Positions 25,315-33,031 of a DNA stretch of 64,000 nt are shown piece by piece. Every line of letters starts with the position of its first letter. The first letter of the stretch is position 1. Both the position numbers and the translations under genes were made by a program. This stretch comes from Candidatus Solibacter sp. (GTDB lineage: Bacteria; Acidobacteriota; Terriglobia; Bryobacterales; Bryobacteraceae), in the NCBI GenBank assembly GCA_013822245.1, contig PNKE01000047.1:23756-87755 (forward strand). The letters are read 5' to 3'. The notes beneath the pieces were generated by a model that did no database searches, was not told the DNA's origin, and saw only the letters and a list, made by a program, of their open reading frames with translations.

Positions 25315-27150
25315 TCACCAGAGGTAGCCGCGGGCGGTCTGGCGGCGGGCGAAGCTGTCGAGCACGTGGACCACGCGAATGCGTTTCAGCCTTGAAGGCG
25401 ACAACTGGCCGGCGGGGACGTAGAGGATGTTCCTGCCGAGGTGGGCGGCGACTGACTTGAAGATGGAGCGCGGCGGTTTGGATGCGACGTAAACGACGTG
25501 GCGTTCGAGCGAGTAGTCCAGCGCGGAGAGCAGGAGGCGTTCGGAGTGCGATTCGGCGAAATCGTAGTCCGGGTCGTTCCAGATGTCGTACATCCGGCGC
25601 GGGGGCAGGGTCATCATCAACCCGCCGTATTCGGCGCGGCCGATGCCTGGGCCGACCATGTGGCTAAAGGGCTGGGTGGAGTAGAAGGCCATGTCGCTTT
25701 CGTTCTGATGCTCGCCGAGCCAGGTGGTGAGGAAGCCGTAGCGCTCGTCGTTGTCCTGGTCGAAGATGATCACGACGGCGCCGGCGTTGCCGGAGAGGCG
25801 TTCGTGGCGGCGGACGAAGATCCTGCCCTCATACCAGTTGCGGATGGTTTCGCGGATGTCGACGCCGTCGAGCATGGAGGTGGTGAACGGCTCGACGCGG
25901 GTGAGTTCCTCGCTGACGAGGGATTTTGCCTTCTGTTTGACGAAGCGGCCGAACTCCTCGATGACGAGGTCCTCGGGCGGGTAGCTGCAGATGGCCGAGC
26001 CGTCGATCTGGCTGGCCCACTCGCCGGGCGAGGATTCCTTGGGCCGGGGCTTGAGGCCCCTGGGCATGAGGCGGCGCTTCATCCGGGGCAGGCGGCGGCG
26101 GAGTTTCATGCGGCGGGTGTTGATCCAGATCTCCTCGGCGGAGATGCGGGTGGTGGGGATTTCGGCCGATTCCTGCTGCCAGGGCCAGACGCCGGCGAGG
26201 CGCCAGAGTTCCCAGGCGTAGTTATCGTCGATGACGGCGCGGGCGGCGGTGGCGAGGTCGTAGAGCGAGGCGACGAGCTGCTGGTCGAGGTGGGCGAGAT
26301 TACGGGAGTAGCGGGCCAGGGCGCGGCGGTGCCAGTGGGCGAGGCGGTCGCCGGTCTGGGCTTCGTAGTCCTTTTCGGCATCGCGGAGCAGATCGAACTG
26401 GATGCGGCGGCGGTCGAGGAAGTTGGCGGCGCCGGGTTGGAGGCGGAAGCGTTCGTAGCGTTCCTGGAGGAAGGGCATCTCGGAGGTGATCTGGGCGAGG
26501 CAATCCGGATGGGGGTGGACGAGTTCAGCCTCTTGAGGCGACTTGCGGCGCGGGGGACGATCCTGTGGGGATTCCATGGCGTCGAGGACGGCATCGAGCA
26601 TGTTGAGGGAGACGACGGCCAGGACGGGCTTGCCGGGATCGGAGCCTTGGAGGCGCCAGGCCATGGCGGCGGCATGGGAGTCGATTTCATCGTTGCGCGG
26701 ACGGGGGTGGACGCGGTAGGCGTCGACGTAGGCCTGATAGGAGACCGAGCGCAGGGCGTGGGAGTCGGGGTAGGCGTCCTGGAGGTGGGGGCGGTCGATG
26801 GAGTCGGGCTCGATGAAGAGGGCTTCGGAGCCGATTTCGCGGGCGGTGCGGAGGGCTTCGATGAAGGGGTCGGCGGGTTCGACGACGACATAGACGGCGC
26901 GGTCGGATTCCGAGTCCTCGGGGTAGACGATGACGGTGAGGCGCGGCAGGCGGGCGATGGCGTCGATATAGCACTGACGGAGCCAGCCGGGCAGTTCGAC
27001 GGCGACCACGGCGGGACGATTTTCGAGGATGCGGCGGCGGACTTCGAGGGCAAACTCCATGCGGCCGGGGACGACGGGGACATAGGAAATGTGGCCGCGC
27101 GCGAGGCTGGAGAAGTCGAAGGCGGAGATGTCAACCGGTCCGTCGGGCAT
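25315..27150 (-). CDS. Large protein of unknown function, partner of MoxR ATPase (possible TraB/ChaN or DUF5682-like fold)
   Basis: 611 residues. It has no signal peptide or membrane segment. The first 150 residues alternate strand and helix (YVPVVPGRMEFALEVRRRIL, PAVVAVELPGWLRQ, ADPFIEALRTAREIGSEALF), with a layout like the ChaN/TraB/DUF5682 superfamily, which includes proteins encoded beside MoxR ATPases. This match is by pattern only. A basic stretch around 355-375 (RMKLRRRLPRMKRRLMPRG) may bind nucleic acid or membrane. The C-terminal 170 residues hold VVIIFDQDNDERYG, but no von Willebrand A MIDAS (DxSxS). Its ATG lies 20 bases inside the MoxR gene, so the two are cotranscribed and coupled. 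Confidence 0.75.
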   Translation of the reverse strand: MPDGPVDISAFDFSSLARGHISYVPVVPGRMEFALEVRRRILENRPAVVAVELPGWLRQCYIDAIARLPRLTVIVYPEDSESDRAVYVVVEPADPFIEALRTAREIGSEALFIEPDSIDRPHLQDAYPDSHALRSVSYQAYVDAYRVHPRPRNDEIDSHAAAMAWRLQGSDPGKPVLAVVSLNMLDAVLDAMESPQDRPPRRKSPQEAELVHPHPDCLAQITSEMPFLQERYERFRLQPGAANFLDRRRIQFDLLRDAEKDYEAQTGDRLAHWHRRALARYSRNLAHLDQQLVASLYDLATAARAVIDDNYAWELWRLAGVWPWQQESAEIPTTRISAEEIWINTRRMKLRRRLPRMKRRLMPRGLKPRPKESSPGEWASQIDGSAICSYPPEDLVIEEFGRFVKQKAKSLVSEELTRVEPFTTSMLDGVDIRETIRNWYEGRIFVRRHERLSGNAGAVVIIFDQDNDERYGFLTTWLGEHQNESDMAFYSTQPFSHMVGPGIGRAEYGGLMMTLPPRRMYDIWNDPDYDFAESHSERLLLSALDYSLERHVVYVASKPPRSIFKSVAAHLGRNILYVPAGQLSPSRLKRIRVVHVLDSFARRQTARGYLW

Positions 27151-27970
27151 ACCGCAAGGCCTCCTCGCCGAGGATGTGGCGGACCGAGAAGCCCAGCGCC
27201 ACGGGCAGGCCGCCGGCCAGCACGGGTTCGACCATCAACTTCATGGCATAGCGGCCGATGTTGATGCCGTCGCGGACGGTATAGCGTTCCTCGGAGGCGT
27301 GGGCGTGCTGGAGGAAGTCGACGATATAGTCCAGGACGCGCTCGTCGGCGAAGGGGAGGTTTTCGCGGAGGATCATCATCTCTTCGTCGCGTTCGGGGAA
27401 GTCGATGAGGATCTGGGGCTGGAGGCGGGAGTGGATGTATTCGGGCAGGTCGAAGGTGGAGGAGTCGTCGTTCATGGTGGCGACGATGCGGAACAGGGGG
27501 TGGGCCTTGATCTTGATGCCGGCGACGATGCTTTCGACGTAACGGCGGCCGTCGAGCAGCGGGGCGAGGCTGGCCCAGCTCTTTTCCGACATACGGTTGC
27601 CTTCGTCGAGGATGGCGACGCCGCCGCGGAGCATGGCGGAGACCAGCGGGCTGGCGACGTAGCGGAGGGATTGGGGACCGTCGATGACGGGCTGGACGAT
27701 GAGGTCCTCGGGGCGGGTGTCGACGGTGGCCTGCATGACGTAGGTCTCGCGGCCGAGGCGCTGGGCGGCGGCATAGGCGAGCGTGGTCTTGCCGACGCCG
27801 GGTTTGCCGATGAGACGGGGGTTCATGGGCAGGTCGGCGTGGTCGACGACGAGCCACGCGGCCAGCAGTTGGCGCATGACCTCTTCCTGGCCGACCCAGC
27901 GGACGGGCATTTCGTCAGGGTGGGCGAGATGGAGCGTTACGCCTTCGATATCAACAACCATACCGTTCAT
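27131..27970 (-). CDS. MoxR-family AAA+ ATPase
   Basis: 279 residues from the ATG at 27970; the frame is open far upstream, but the extra sequence lies antisense to the zinc-ribbon gene. Walker A is GKPGVGKTT (55-63), Walker B GGVAILDEGNRM (116-127) and sensor 1 IVATMND (162-168). The N-terminal RWVGQEEVMRQLLAAWLV and the helix-2 insert region DTRPEDLIVQPVI fit MoxR/RavA/NorQ-type chaperone ATPases. These normally remodel a partner containing a VWA domain. Here the coupled gene encodes the 611-residue protein and no VWA gene is visible. The divergent zinc-ribbon gene starts only 21 bases away. Confidence 0.9.
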   Translation of the reverse strand: MNGMVVDIEGVTLHLAHPDEMPVRWVGQEEVMRQLLAAWLVVDHADLPMNPRLIGKPGVGKTTLAYAAAQRLGRETYVMQATVDTRPEDLIVQPVIDGPQSLRYVASPLVSAMLRGGVAILDEGNRMSEKSWASLAPLLDGRRYVESIVAGIKIKAHPLFRIVATMNDDSSTFDLPEYIHSRLQPQILIDFPERDEEMMILRENLPFADERVLDYIVDFLQHAHASEERYTVRDGINIGRYAMKLMVEPVLAGGLPVALGFSVRHILGEEALRYARRTG

Positions 27971-27991
27971 TGTGCTAAAACAGGCGCCAGA

Positions 27992-28642
27992 ATGCCTATT
28001 AGAAAATGCGCGGGGTGCGGCGAGGAAAGCCGCCAGGAGAGCGTCCATGTCCCCGAGGGCGGGGGCGCGCCGGATCTGGATACGAGGCCGGGGGGCGAGG
28101 CGAGGGCGGCGCTGGAGCGTTGGGTGGAGGTGTGTCCGGGGTGCGGGCTGGCGGCGCCGGAGATTGAAGCGGCGGTGGAGGGGGTGGGCGAACTGGTGCG
28201 ATCGGAGGAGTTTCCGAGGGGCGAGCATCCGTTCCGGAGGCAGTCGTGGCTGTTGGATCAGTTGGGGCAACATGCCGATGCGGGATGGTCGGAGCTGTAT
28301 CTAGCGTGGCATTGCGACGATGCGGGGGACAGGGCGGGGGCGGCCGGGGCGCGGATGCGGGCGATCACGTGCTGGCAGCACGGCAAGAGCCACGGGCAGA
28401 ACTTCTGCGACTCGATGGGCGAGGAGTTTGCGCTGGCGGCCGACGTGTGCCGGCGGGCGGGGCTGTTCGACGAGGCGGGGGAGACGGGGCTGGCGGGGCT
28501 GGAGTTGGAGGGGTTGCCGCCGGTGGTGGAGGAGGTTTTGCGATTCCAGTTGACGCTGGCGCAGAGGAGAGACGACGGGGCGCATACGGTGGCGGAGTTG
28601 AGGCAGGCGCCGCAGGGCGGGACGAGGGTGAGGCTGGATTGA
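27992..28642 (+). CDS. Zinc-ribbon plus helical-repeat protein (DUF2225-like)
   Basis: 216 residues. The N-terminus holds two CxxC pairs (RKCAGCGEES and VEVCPGCGLAAPE) that would make one zinc ribbon across about 45 residues. The rest is helical, with TPR-like spacing (GWSELYLAWHCDDAGDRAGA, CWQHGKSHGQNFCDSMGEEF, EFALAADVCRRAGLFDEAGE). This recalls DUF2225 proteins, which have the same zinc-ribbon/TPR layout. The ORF is open further 5', but that extension overlaps the MoxR gene antisense. It is divergent from MoxR by 21 bases, so the two must share overlapping promoters. The function is unknown. Confidence 0.75.
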   Translation: MPIRKCAGCGEESRQESVHVPEGGGAPDLDTRPGGEARAALERWVEVCPGCGLAAPEIEAAVEGVGELVRSEEFPRGEHPFRRQSWLLDQLGQHADAGWSELYLAWHCDDAGDRAGAAGARMRAITCWQHGKSHGQNFCDSMGEEFALAADVCRRAGLFDEAGETGLAGLELEGLPPVVEEVLRFQLTLAQRRDDGAHTVAELRQAPQGGTRVRLD

Positions 28643-28714
28643 GGGACTGGCGAAACGAAATGCGGGGGCCACGCCGGGGTGACGTGAGGGGCTCGGAGGA
28701 GGGGGCGGAAAAAG

Positions 28715-28732
28715 TTGACCAAACGAACTCCA
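28715..28732. repeat. 18-base dispersed motif, copy 1
   Basis: TTGACCAAACGAACTCCA; 17 of 18 bases match 48432-48449. Both copies lie in short 3' flanks outside genes. Confidence 0.5.
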
Positions 28733-28773
28733 TGCTGGTTAAGTCCTTTGTTATCAATGTGTCGATTTATGAC

Positions 28774-28821
28774 TGCGGAGAATTTCACGTAAGATTCCAC
28801 GGAGGCGGGGTGCGGGCGGAG
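28774..28821. repeat. 48-bp direct repeat, copy 1
   Basis: A 48-base unit beginning TGCGGAGAATTTCACG and ending GGTGCGGGCGGAG. It is repeated 101 bases downstream with a single mismatch (A at 28792, G at 28893). Confidence 0.85.
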
Positions 28822-28874
28822 GCGGGAGGCGGGCGGCTCACGGGTGAGGAGGACGACTGGCGGCGGGACGGCGA

Positions 28875-28922
28875 TGCGGAGAATTTCACGTAGGATTCCA
28901 CGGAGGCGGGGTGCGGGCGGAG
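28875..28922. repeat. 48-bp direct repeat, copy 2
   Basis: Second copy of the unit at 28774-28821, 47 of 48 bases identical. The 53 bases between the copies are G+C-rich and unrelated. Confidence 0.85.
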
Positions 28923-29014
28923 TGAGGGCCGGCGGCGGGTTTGAGGACGGCGGACGCAAGGGATATGCGCGGGGCGAGGCCGCGGACACGGAGGGCAGGG
29001 GCGGCGGCGAGGAG

Positions 29015-30451
29015 TCAGGCGAGCATTTTCTTGACGACGTTGCCGTGGACGTCGGTGAGGCGGAAGTCGCGGCCCATGTGGCGGTAGGTGAGCCTGGTGT
29101 GGTCGAAGCCGAGGCAGTGCATGATGGTGGCTTGCAGGTCGTGGACGTGGACCTTGTCCTGGGTGATGTTGAAGCCGATGTCGTCGGTTGCGCCGATGAC
29201 CTGGCCGCCCTTGATGCCGCCGCCGGCGAGGAACATGGAATAGGCGAGCGGGTGGTGGTCGCGGCCGGCGTTTTCGGGATCGAGGGTGTTGCGGATTTCG
29301 ACCATGGGTGTGCGTCCGAATTCCCCGCCCCAGACGATCAGGGTGTCATCGAGAAGGCCGCGCTGTTTGAGGTCCTTGATGAGGGCGGCGGTGGGCTTGT
29401 CGGTGGCGTCGGTGTTACGCTTGAGACCCTTGTTCAAATTCGTGTGCTGGTCCCAAGAGGCGTGCATCATGAGGACGAAGCGGGCGCCGCGTTCGACGAG
29501 GCGGCGGGCGAGCAGGCAGTTGGTTCCGAACTGGCGGGTGTCGGGCGAGTCGAGGCCGTAGAGTTCGCGGGTGTGGGCAGGCTCGGAGGAGAGGTCGGCG
29601 AGTTCGGGGGCGGCGGACTGCATGCGGTAGGCGAGTTCGTAGGACTGGATGCGGGAGGCGATCTCCTGGTCGCCGGTGGATTCCATGCGGATGCGATTCA
29701 GGTCAGAGGCGGCGTCGAGGACGGCGCGCTGGGATTTGCCGTCGACGCCGGAGGGGTTTGACAGGTAGAGGATGGGGTCGCCGGAGTTGCGCAGCAGGGC
29801 GCCCTGGAAGTGGGAGGGCAGGAAGCCGGAAGAGAAGTTGGATGCGCCGCCGCTGGTGCCGACGCCGGAGGTGAGGACGACGAAGCCGGGGAGGTTTTCC
29901 GACTCGCTGCCGAGGCCGTAGAGTGCCCAGGCGCCCATGGTGGGGCGGCCGAGCTGGATGGAGCCGGTGAACAGAAGAAGCTGGCCGGGGTGGTGGTTGA
30001 AGGCCTCGGTGAACATGGAGCGGACGAGGCAGATGTCGTCGGCGCAGGAGGCGATGTGGGGGATGTAGTCGGAGAATTCAATGCCTGACTGGCCGTGGGG
30101 TTTGAAGACGCGGGGGCTGGCGAGGACGTTGGCGCTCTTGTTGATGAAGGCGAGGCGGAGCTGCGAGGTGAGCGACTCGGGCAGCGGCTTGCCGGACCAT
30201 TTGGCGAGGCCGGGCTTGGGATCGAAGAGATCCATCTGGCTGGGCGCGCCTTCCATGAACATGAAGATGACGTTCTTGGCCTTGCCGGGGAAATGGGGTG
30301 GTTTGGGGGCGAGCGGATTTGAGGATTTGGGCTGGGCGGAGCGGCCGTCGCGGGCGAGCAGGTGGCCGAGGCCCAACATGCCGATGCCGCAGCCGACTTC
30401 GCTCAGGAAGCGGCGGCGATTGCGGAGAGCGAGGGTTTCGTTGATTTCCAT
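29015..30451 (-). CDS. DUF1501 family protein (Tat-exported, sulfatase-like fold)
   Basis: 478 residues. The N-terminus has a twin-arginine motif (RNRRRFLSEVGCGIGMLGLG), so folded export is likely. The body fits DUF1501: NVIFMFMEGAPSQMDLFDPK near 60-80, GVGTSGGASNFSSGFLP near 205, and LIVWGGEFGRTPM and GRDHHPLAYSMFLAGGGIKG near 380-420. The family is related to alkaline phosphatases/sulfatases (metal-binding Asp and His residues) and is nearly always encoded beside a DUF1549/DUF1553 cytochrome-like protein, as here (9 bases downstream of it). It is typical of Planctomycetota and Solibacter. A role in extracellular polymer breakdown has been suggested for the pair but not proven. Confidence 0.92.
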   Translation of the reverse strand: MEINETLALRNRRRFLSEVGCGIGMLGLGHLLARDGRSAQPKSSNPLAPKPPHFPGKAKNVIFMFMEGAPSQMDLFDPKPGLAKWSGKPLPESLTSQLRLAFINKSANVLASPRVFKPHGQSGIEFSDYIPHIASCADDICLVRSMFTEAFNHHPGQLLLFTGSIQLGRPTMGAWALYGLGSESENLPGFVVLTSGVGTSGGASNFSSGFLPSHFQGALLRNSGDPILYLSNPSGVDGKSQRAVLDAASDLNRIRMESTGDQEIASRIQSYELAYRMQSAAPELADLSSEPAHTRELYGLDSPDTRQFGTNCLLARRLVERGARFVLMMHASWDQHTNLNKGLKRNTDATDKPTAALIKDLKQRGLLDDTLIVWGGEFGRTPMVEIRNTLDPENAGRDHHPLAYSMFLAGGGIKGGQVIGATDDIGFNITQDKVHVHDLQATIMHCLGFDHTRLTYRHMGRDFRLTDVHGNVVKKMLA

Positions 30452-30460
30452 GGATGGGGC

Positions 30461-32992
30461 CTATTCGCGGGTGATGAATTCGTCGAGGTTGAGAAGGACG
30501 CGGGCGACGTTGACCCAGGCGGCTTCGTTGGGATTGACGGGGAGCAGATCGGCGGCGGCCTGTGCATTGGCGGAGAGAGCAGTGGCGGAAGAATCGAGCA
30601 GGGCGGCGAGACGGGCGCGCTCGGCGGCGGAAGGGGTGCGGCCGAGGGCGAGCAGGAAGGCATCGTCGAAGCGGCGGGCGGAATCGGGCTGATGGGAGAG
30701 GCGGAGGGCGAGGGCCTGGGCGGCTTCGAAGAAGACGGGATCGTTGAGGAGGTTGAGGGCCTGGAGGGGAGAGTTGGAGCGGCGGCGGCGGGAGCAGGCG
30801 ACGTTGGAATCGGGGGCGTCGAAGTTCATGAGCATGGGGTAGGGCGTGGTGCGCTGGAAGTGGATGTAGAGGCCGCGGCGGTAGCGCGAGGGGCCTTCGT
30901 CGTCGTTCCATTTGACGCTGCCGGCGTAGCCGAGTTCGGCGATGCCTTTGGGCTGGGGCGGGCGGACGCTGGGTCCGCCGATGGCGTCGTTGAGCAGGCC
31001 GGCGGCGGAGAGGGCGGCGTCGCGGATCTGTTCGGCCTGGAGGCGGATGCGGGACTGGCGGGCGAGGAGGGTGTTTTCGGGATCCTTTTCGAGGAGGCCG
31101 GGGCGGGAGTTGGAGGACTGGCGGTAGGTGGCGGAGGTGACGATGAGGCGGAGGGTTTGTTTGACGCTCCAGCCGTTGTCGCGGAAGTTGGAGGCGAGCC
31201 AGTCGAGCAGTTCGGGATGGGTGGGCGGGGCGCCCTGTGTGCCGAAGTCCTCGGAGGTGAGGACGAGGCCGCGTCCGAACATTTCCTGCCAAAGACGGTT
31301 TACGGTGACGCGGGCGGTGAGGGGATTGTCATTCGATACGAGCCAGCGGGCGAAGGTAAGGCGGTTACGGGGGGCGCCTTCGGGCAGCGGGGGAAGAGAG
31401 GCGAGGGCGGCGGGGAGGACTTCGATGCCCTTGGCCCTGAAGTCGCCGCGGACGGCGAGACGGGTTTTAGGCGGGTGAGGCGATTCGACCATGATGGGCG
31501 CCTGGGCGAGGCGGGGCTGTTTGGCGTCGAGTTCGGCGAGGCGTTTCCGGAAGTCGCGCAGACCGGCGAGGGCTTCCTGATTGCGGTTTTTGTCGGGGCC
31601 GGTGTTGGAGATGAACCAGTACATGAGGCGTTCGCGATCGGATGCGGAGCGCGAGGCGGAAGGTGTGCTGATGACTTCCTCGAAGCGGTCGAACATGGGG
31701 CGGGAGTTGGCGACGATGAAGTCCCAGTCGAGGTCGGCGCCGGGGTTGTTCATGGCCTGGAGGACGCTGGCTTCCCATTCGAGTTGGAGGCGGGGGACGG
31801 CGTAGAGGTCCATGAGGCGGGCGCGCTCGGCGAGGTAGGCGGGGCGGGCGCGCATCCAGGGGCCGGTTTCGCCGGGCAGGGGGGCGTCGATGTCGCGTTC
31901 GGAGGAGTTATTGAAGAAGGCGTAGAGGGCGTAGTAGTCCTTCTGGCTGATGGGGTCGAATTTGTGGTCGTGGCACTGGGCGCAGCCGACGGTGAGGCCG
32001 AGCCAGACGGTGGAGGTGGTGTTGGTGCGATTGACGAGTTGTTCGAAGCGGCTCTCTTCGGGGTCGGCGCCGCCTTCGCGGTTGGTGAGGGTGTTGCGGT
32101 GGAAGCCGGTGGCGATTAATTGGTCGGGGCGGGGGTGGTCGAGGAGGTCGCCGGCGAGTTGTTCGACGGTAAAGCGGTCGAAGGGCATGCCGGTGTTGTA
32201 GGCGTTGATGACCCAGTCTCGCCAGCGCCAGTGCCAGGGGCGGGTGCGGTCTTTTTCAAGGCCGTCGGAGTCGCCGTAGCGGGCCTGGTCGAGCCAGGCG
32301 CGGGCGCGTTGTTCGCCGTAGTGGGGCGAGGCGAGGAGGCGGTCGACGAGGCGATCGTAGGCGTCGGGGGAAGAGTCGGCGAGGAAGGCGGCGACTTCGG
32401 CGGGGGTGGGGGGAAGGCCGGTGAGGTCGAAGGCGAGGCGGCGGATGAGGGTGGTTTTGGGGGCCTCGGGCGAGGGGGCGATGGATTCCTTTTCGAGGCG
32501 GGCGAGGATGAAGTTGTCGATGGGGTTGCGGGTCCAGGCGGCGTTCTTGGGAGTAGGCGGATCGGGTTGAGTGATGGGTTGGAAGGACCAGAGAGTTTGC
32601 TTGGATGCGGCGGGTTTGGCGGCGGAGGTGCGGGGCCAATCGGCGCCGGAGTCGATCCAGGATTTGAGGGTGGCAATCTCGGCGGCGGAGAGGGCGGGTC
32701 CGGCGGGGGGCATGCGGACGCCGTCCTTATCGGAGGTGACGCGGTGGATGAGTTTGCTGGCGGCGGAATTGCCGGGGACGATGACGGGGCCGGAGTAGCC
32801 GCCTTCGAGGGCGGCGGCGGGGTCGTCGAAACGCAAGCCGTTGGACTTCAGGCGCGCGTTGTGGCACATGACGCAGCGGCGCTTGAGCAGCGGTTCAACG
32901 TCTATCGAAAAGCCGGGCCGGGCCTGCGCGAAGACGGCAGGCGTGGCCGCGGTGGCGGCGAAGGCAATGATCGCCCAGATGGATCCCCTCAT
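30461..32992 (-). CDS. PSD1 and planctomycete cytochrome c domain-containing protein (DUF1549/DUF1553)
   Basis: 843 residues. Signal peptide (IWAIIAFAATAATPAVFAQ), then a planctomycete-type cytochrome c domain with the haem motif CVMCH (about residue 36-40) and GVRMPPAGPALSAAEI. DUF1549 follows (about 150-360: RNPIDNFILARLEKESIAPS, FDLTGLPPTPAEVAAFL, ARAWLDQARYGDSDG), then DUF1553 (about 560-810: RLTFARWLVSNDNPLTARVTV, YRQSSNSRPG, NSPLQALNLLNDPVF). It heads the operon with the DUF1501 gene. TACAAT lies 8 bases before the ATG without a Shine-Dalgarno. The pair is likely extracytoplasmic; electron transfer through the haem to an oxidative step is an inference. Confidence 0.93.
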   Translation of the reverse strand: MRGSIWAIIAFAATAATPAVFAQARPGFSIDVEPLLKRRCVMCHNARLKSNGLRFDDPAAALEGGYSGPVIVPGNSAASKLIHRVTSDKDGVRMPPAGPALSAAEIATLKSWIDSGADWPRTSAAKPAASKQTLWSFQPITQPDPPTPKNAAWTRNPIDNFILARLEKESIAPSPEAPKTTLIRRLAFDLTGLPPTPAEVAAFLADSSPDAYDRLVDRLLASPHYGEQRARAWLDQARYGDSDGLEKDRTRPWHWRWRDWVINAYNTGMPFDRFTVEQLAGDLLDHPRPDQLIATGFHRNTLTNREGGADPEESRFEQLVNRTNTTSTVWLGLTVGCAQCHDHKFDPISQKDYYALYAFFNNSSERDIDAPLPGETGPWMRARPAYLAERARLMDLYAVPRLQLEWEASVLQAMNNPGADLDWDFIVANSRPMFDRFEEVISTPSASRSASDRERLMYWFISNTGPDKNRNQEALAGLRDFRKRLAELDAKQPRLAQAPIMVESPHPPKTRLAVRGDFRAKGIEVLPAALASLPPLPEGAPRNRLTFARWLVSNDNPLTARVTVNRLWQEMFGRGLVLTSEDFGTQGAPPTHPELLDWLASNFRDNGWSVKQTLRLIVTSATYRQSSNSRPGLLEKDPENTLLARQSRIRLQAEQIRDAALSAAGLLNDAIGGPSVRPPQPKGIAELGYAGSVKWNDDEGPSRYRRGLYIHFQRTTPYPMLMNFDAPDSNVACSRRRRSNSPLQALNLLNDPVFFEAAQALALRLSHQPDSARRFDDAFLLALGRTPSAAERARLAALLDSSATALSANAQAAADLLPVNPNEAAWVNVARVLLNLDEFITRE

Positions 32993-33000
32993 GGGTCGAT

Positions 33001-33006
33001 ATTGTA
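33001..33006 (-). promoter_or_regulatory. -10 box of PSD1-DUF1501 operon (leaderless)
   Basis: TACAAT on the minus strand, 8 bases before the ATG at 32992. It sits in the 39-base divergent gap before the alpha/beta hydrolase gene. Confidence 0.5.
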
Positions 33007-33031
33007 CCTCTAAATGCGGTAATCATTAACA

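Larger units (their letters stand above)
28643..29014. other. Gene-free convergent gap with repeats and an A+T-rich patch
   Basis: 372 bases between the ends of the zinc-ribbon gene and the DUF1501 gene. Both flanking genes end here, so no promoter is needed. It contains an unusually A+T-rich stretch (about 28733-28795) in very G+C-rich surroundings, a 48-bp direct repeat and an 18-base motif shared with position 48432. No convincing ORF is seen. It could hold a small RNA or a mobile-element remnant. Confidence 0.6.

Noticed and set aside
25498..27264. 588-codon plus-strand frame opposite the MoxR partner
   Set aside because: Gly/Asp/Val-rich shadow; the minus-strand frame has start overlap and coupling with the MoxR gene.
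27089..27991. 300-codon 5' extension of the zinc-ribbon gene
   Set aside because: It lies antisense to MoxR and has shadow-like composition; the zinc ribbon starts right after the ATG at 27992.
30362..32119. 585-codon plus-strand frame opposite DUF1501 and PSD1
   Set aside because: Extremely Gly/Glu/Val-rich shadow of two recognised genes.
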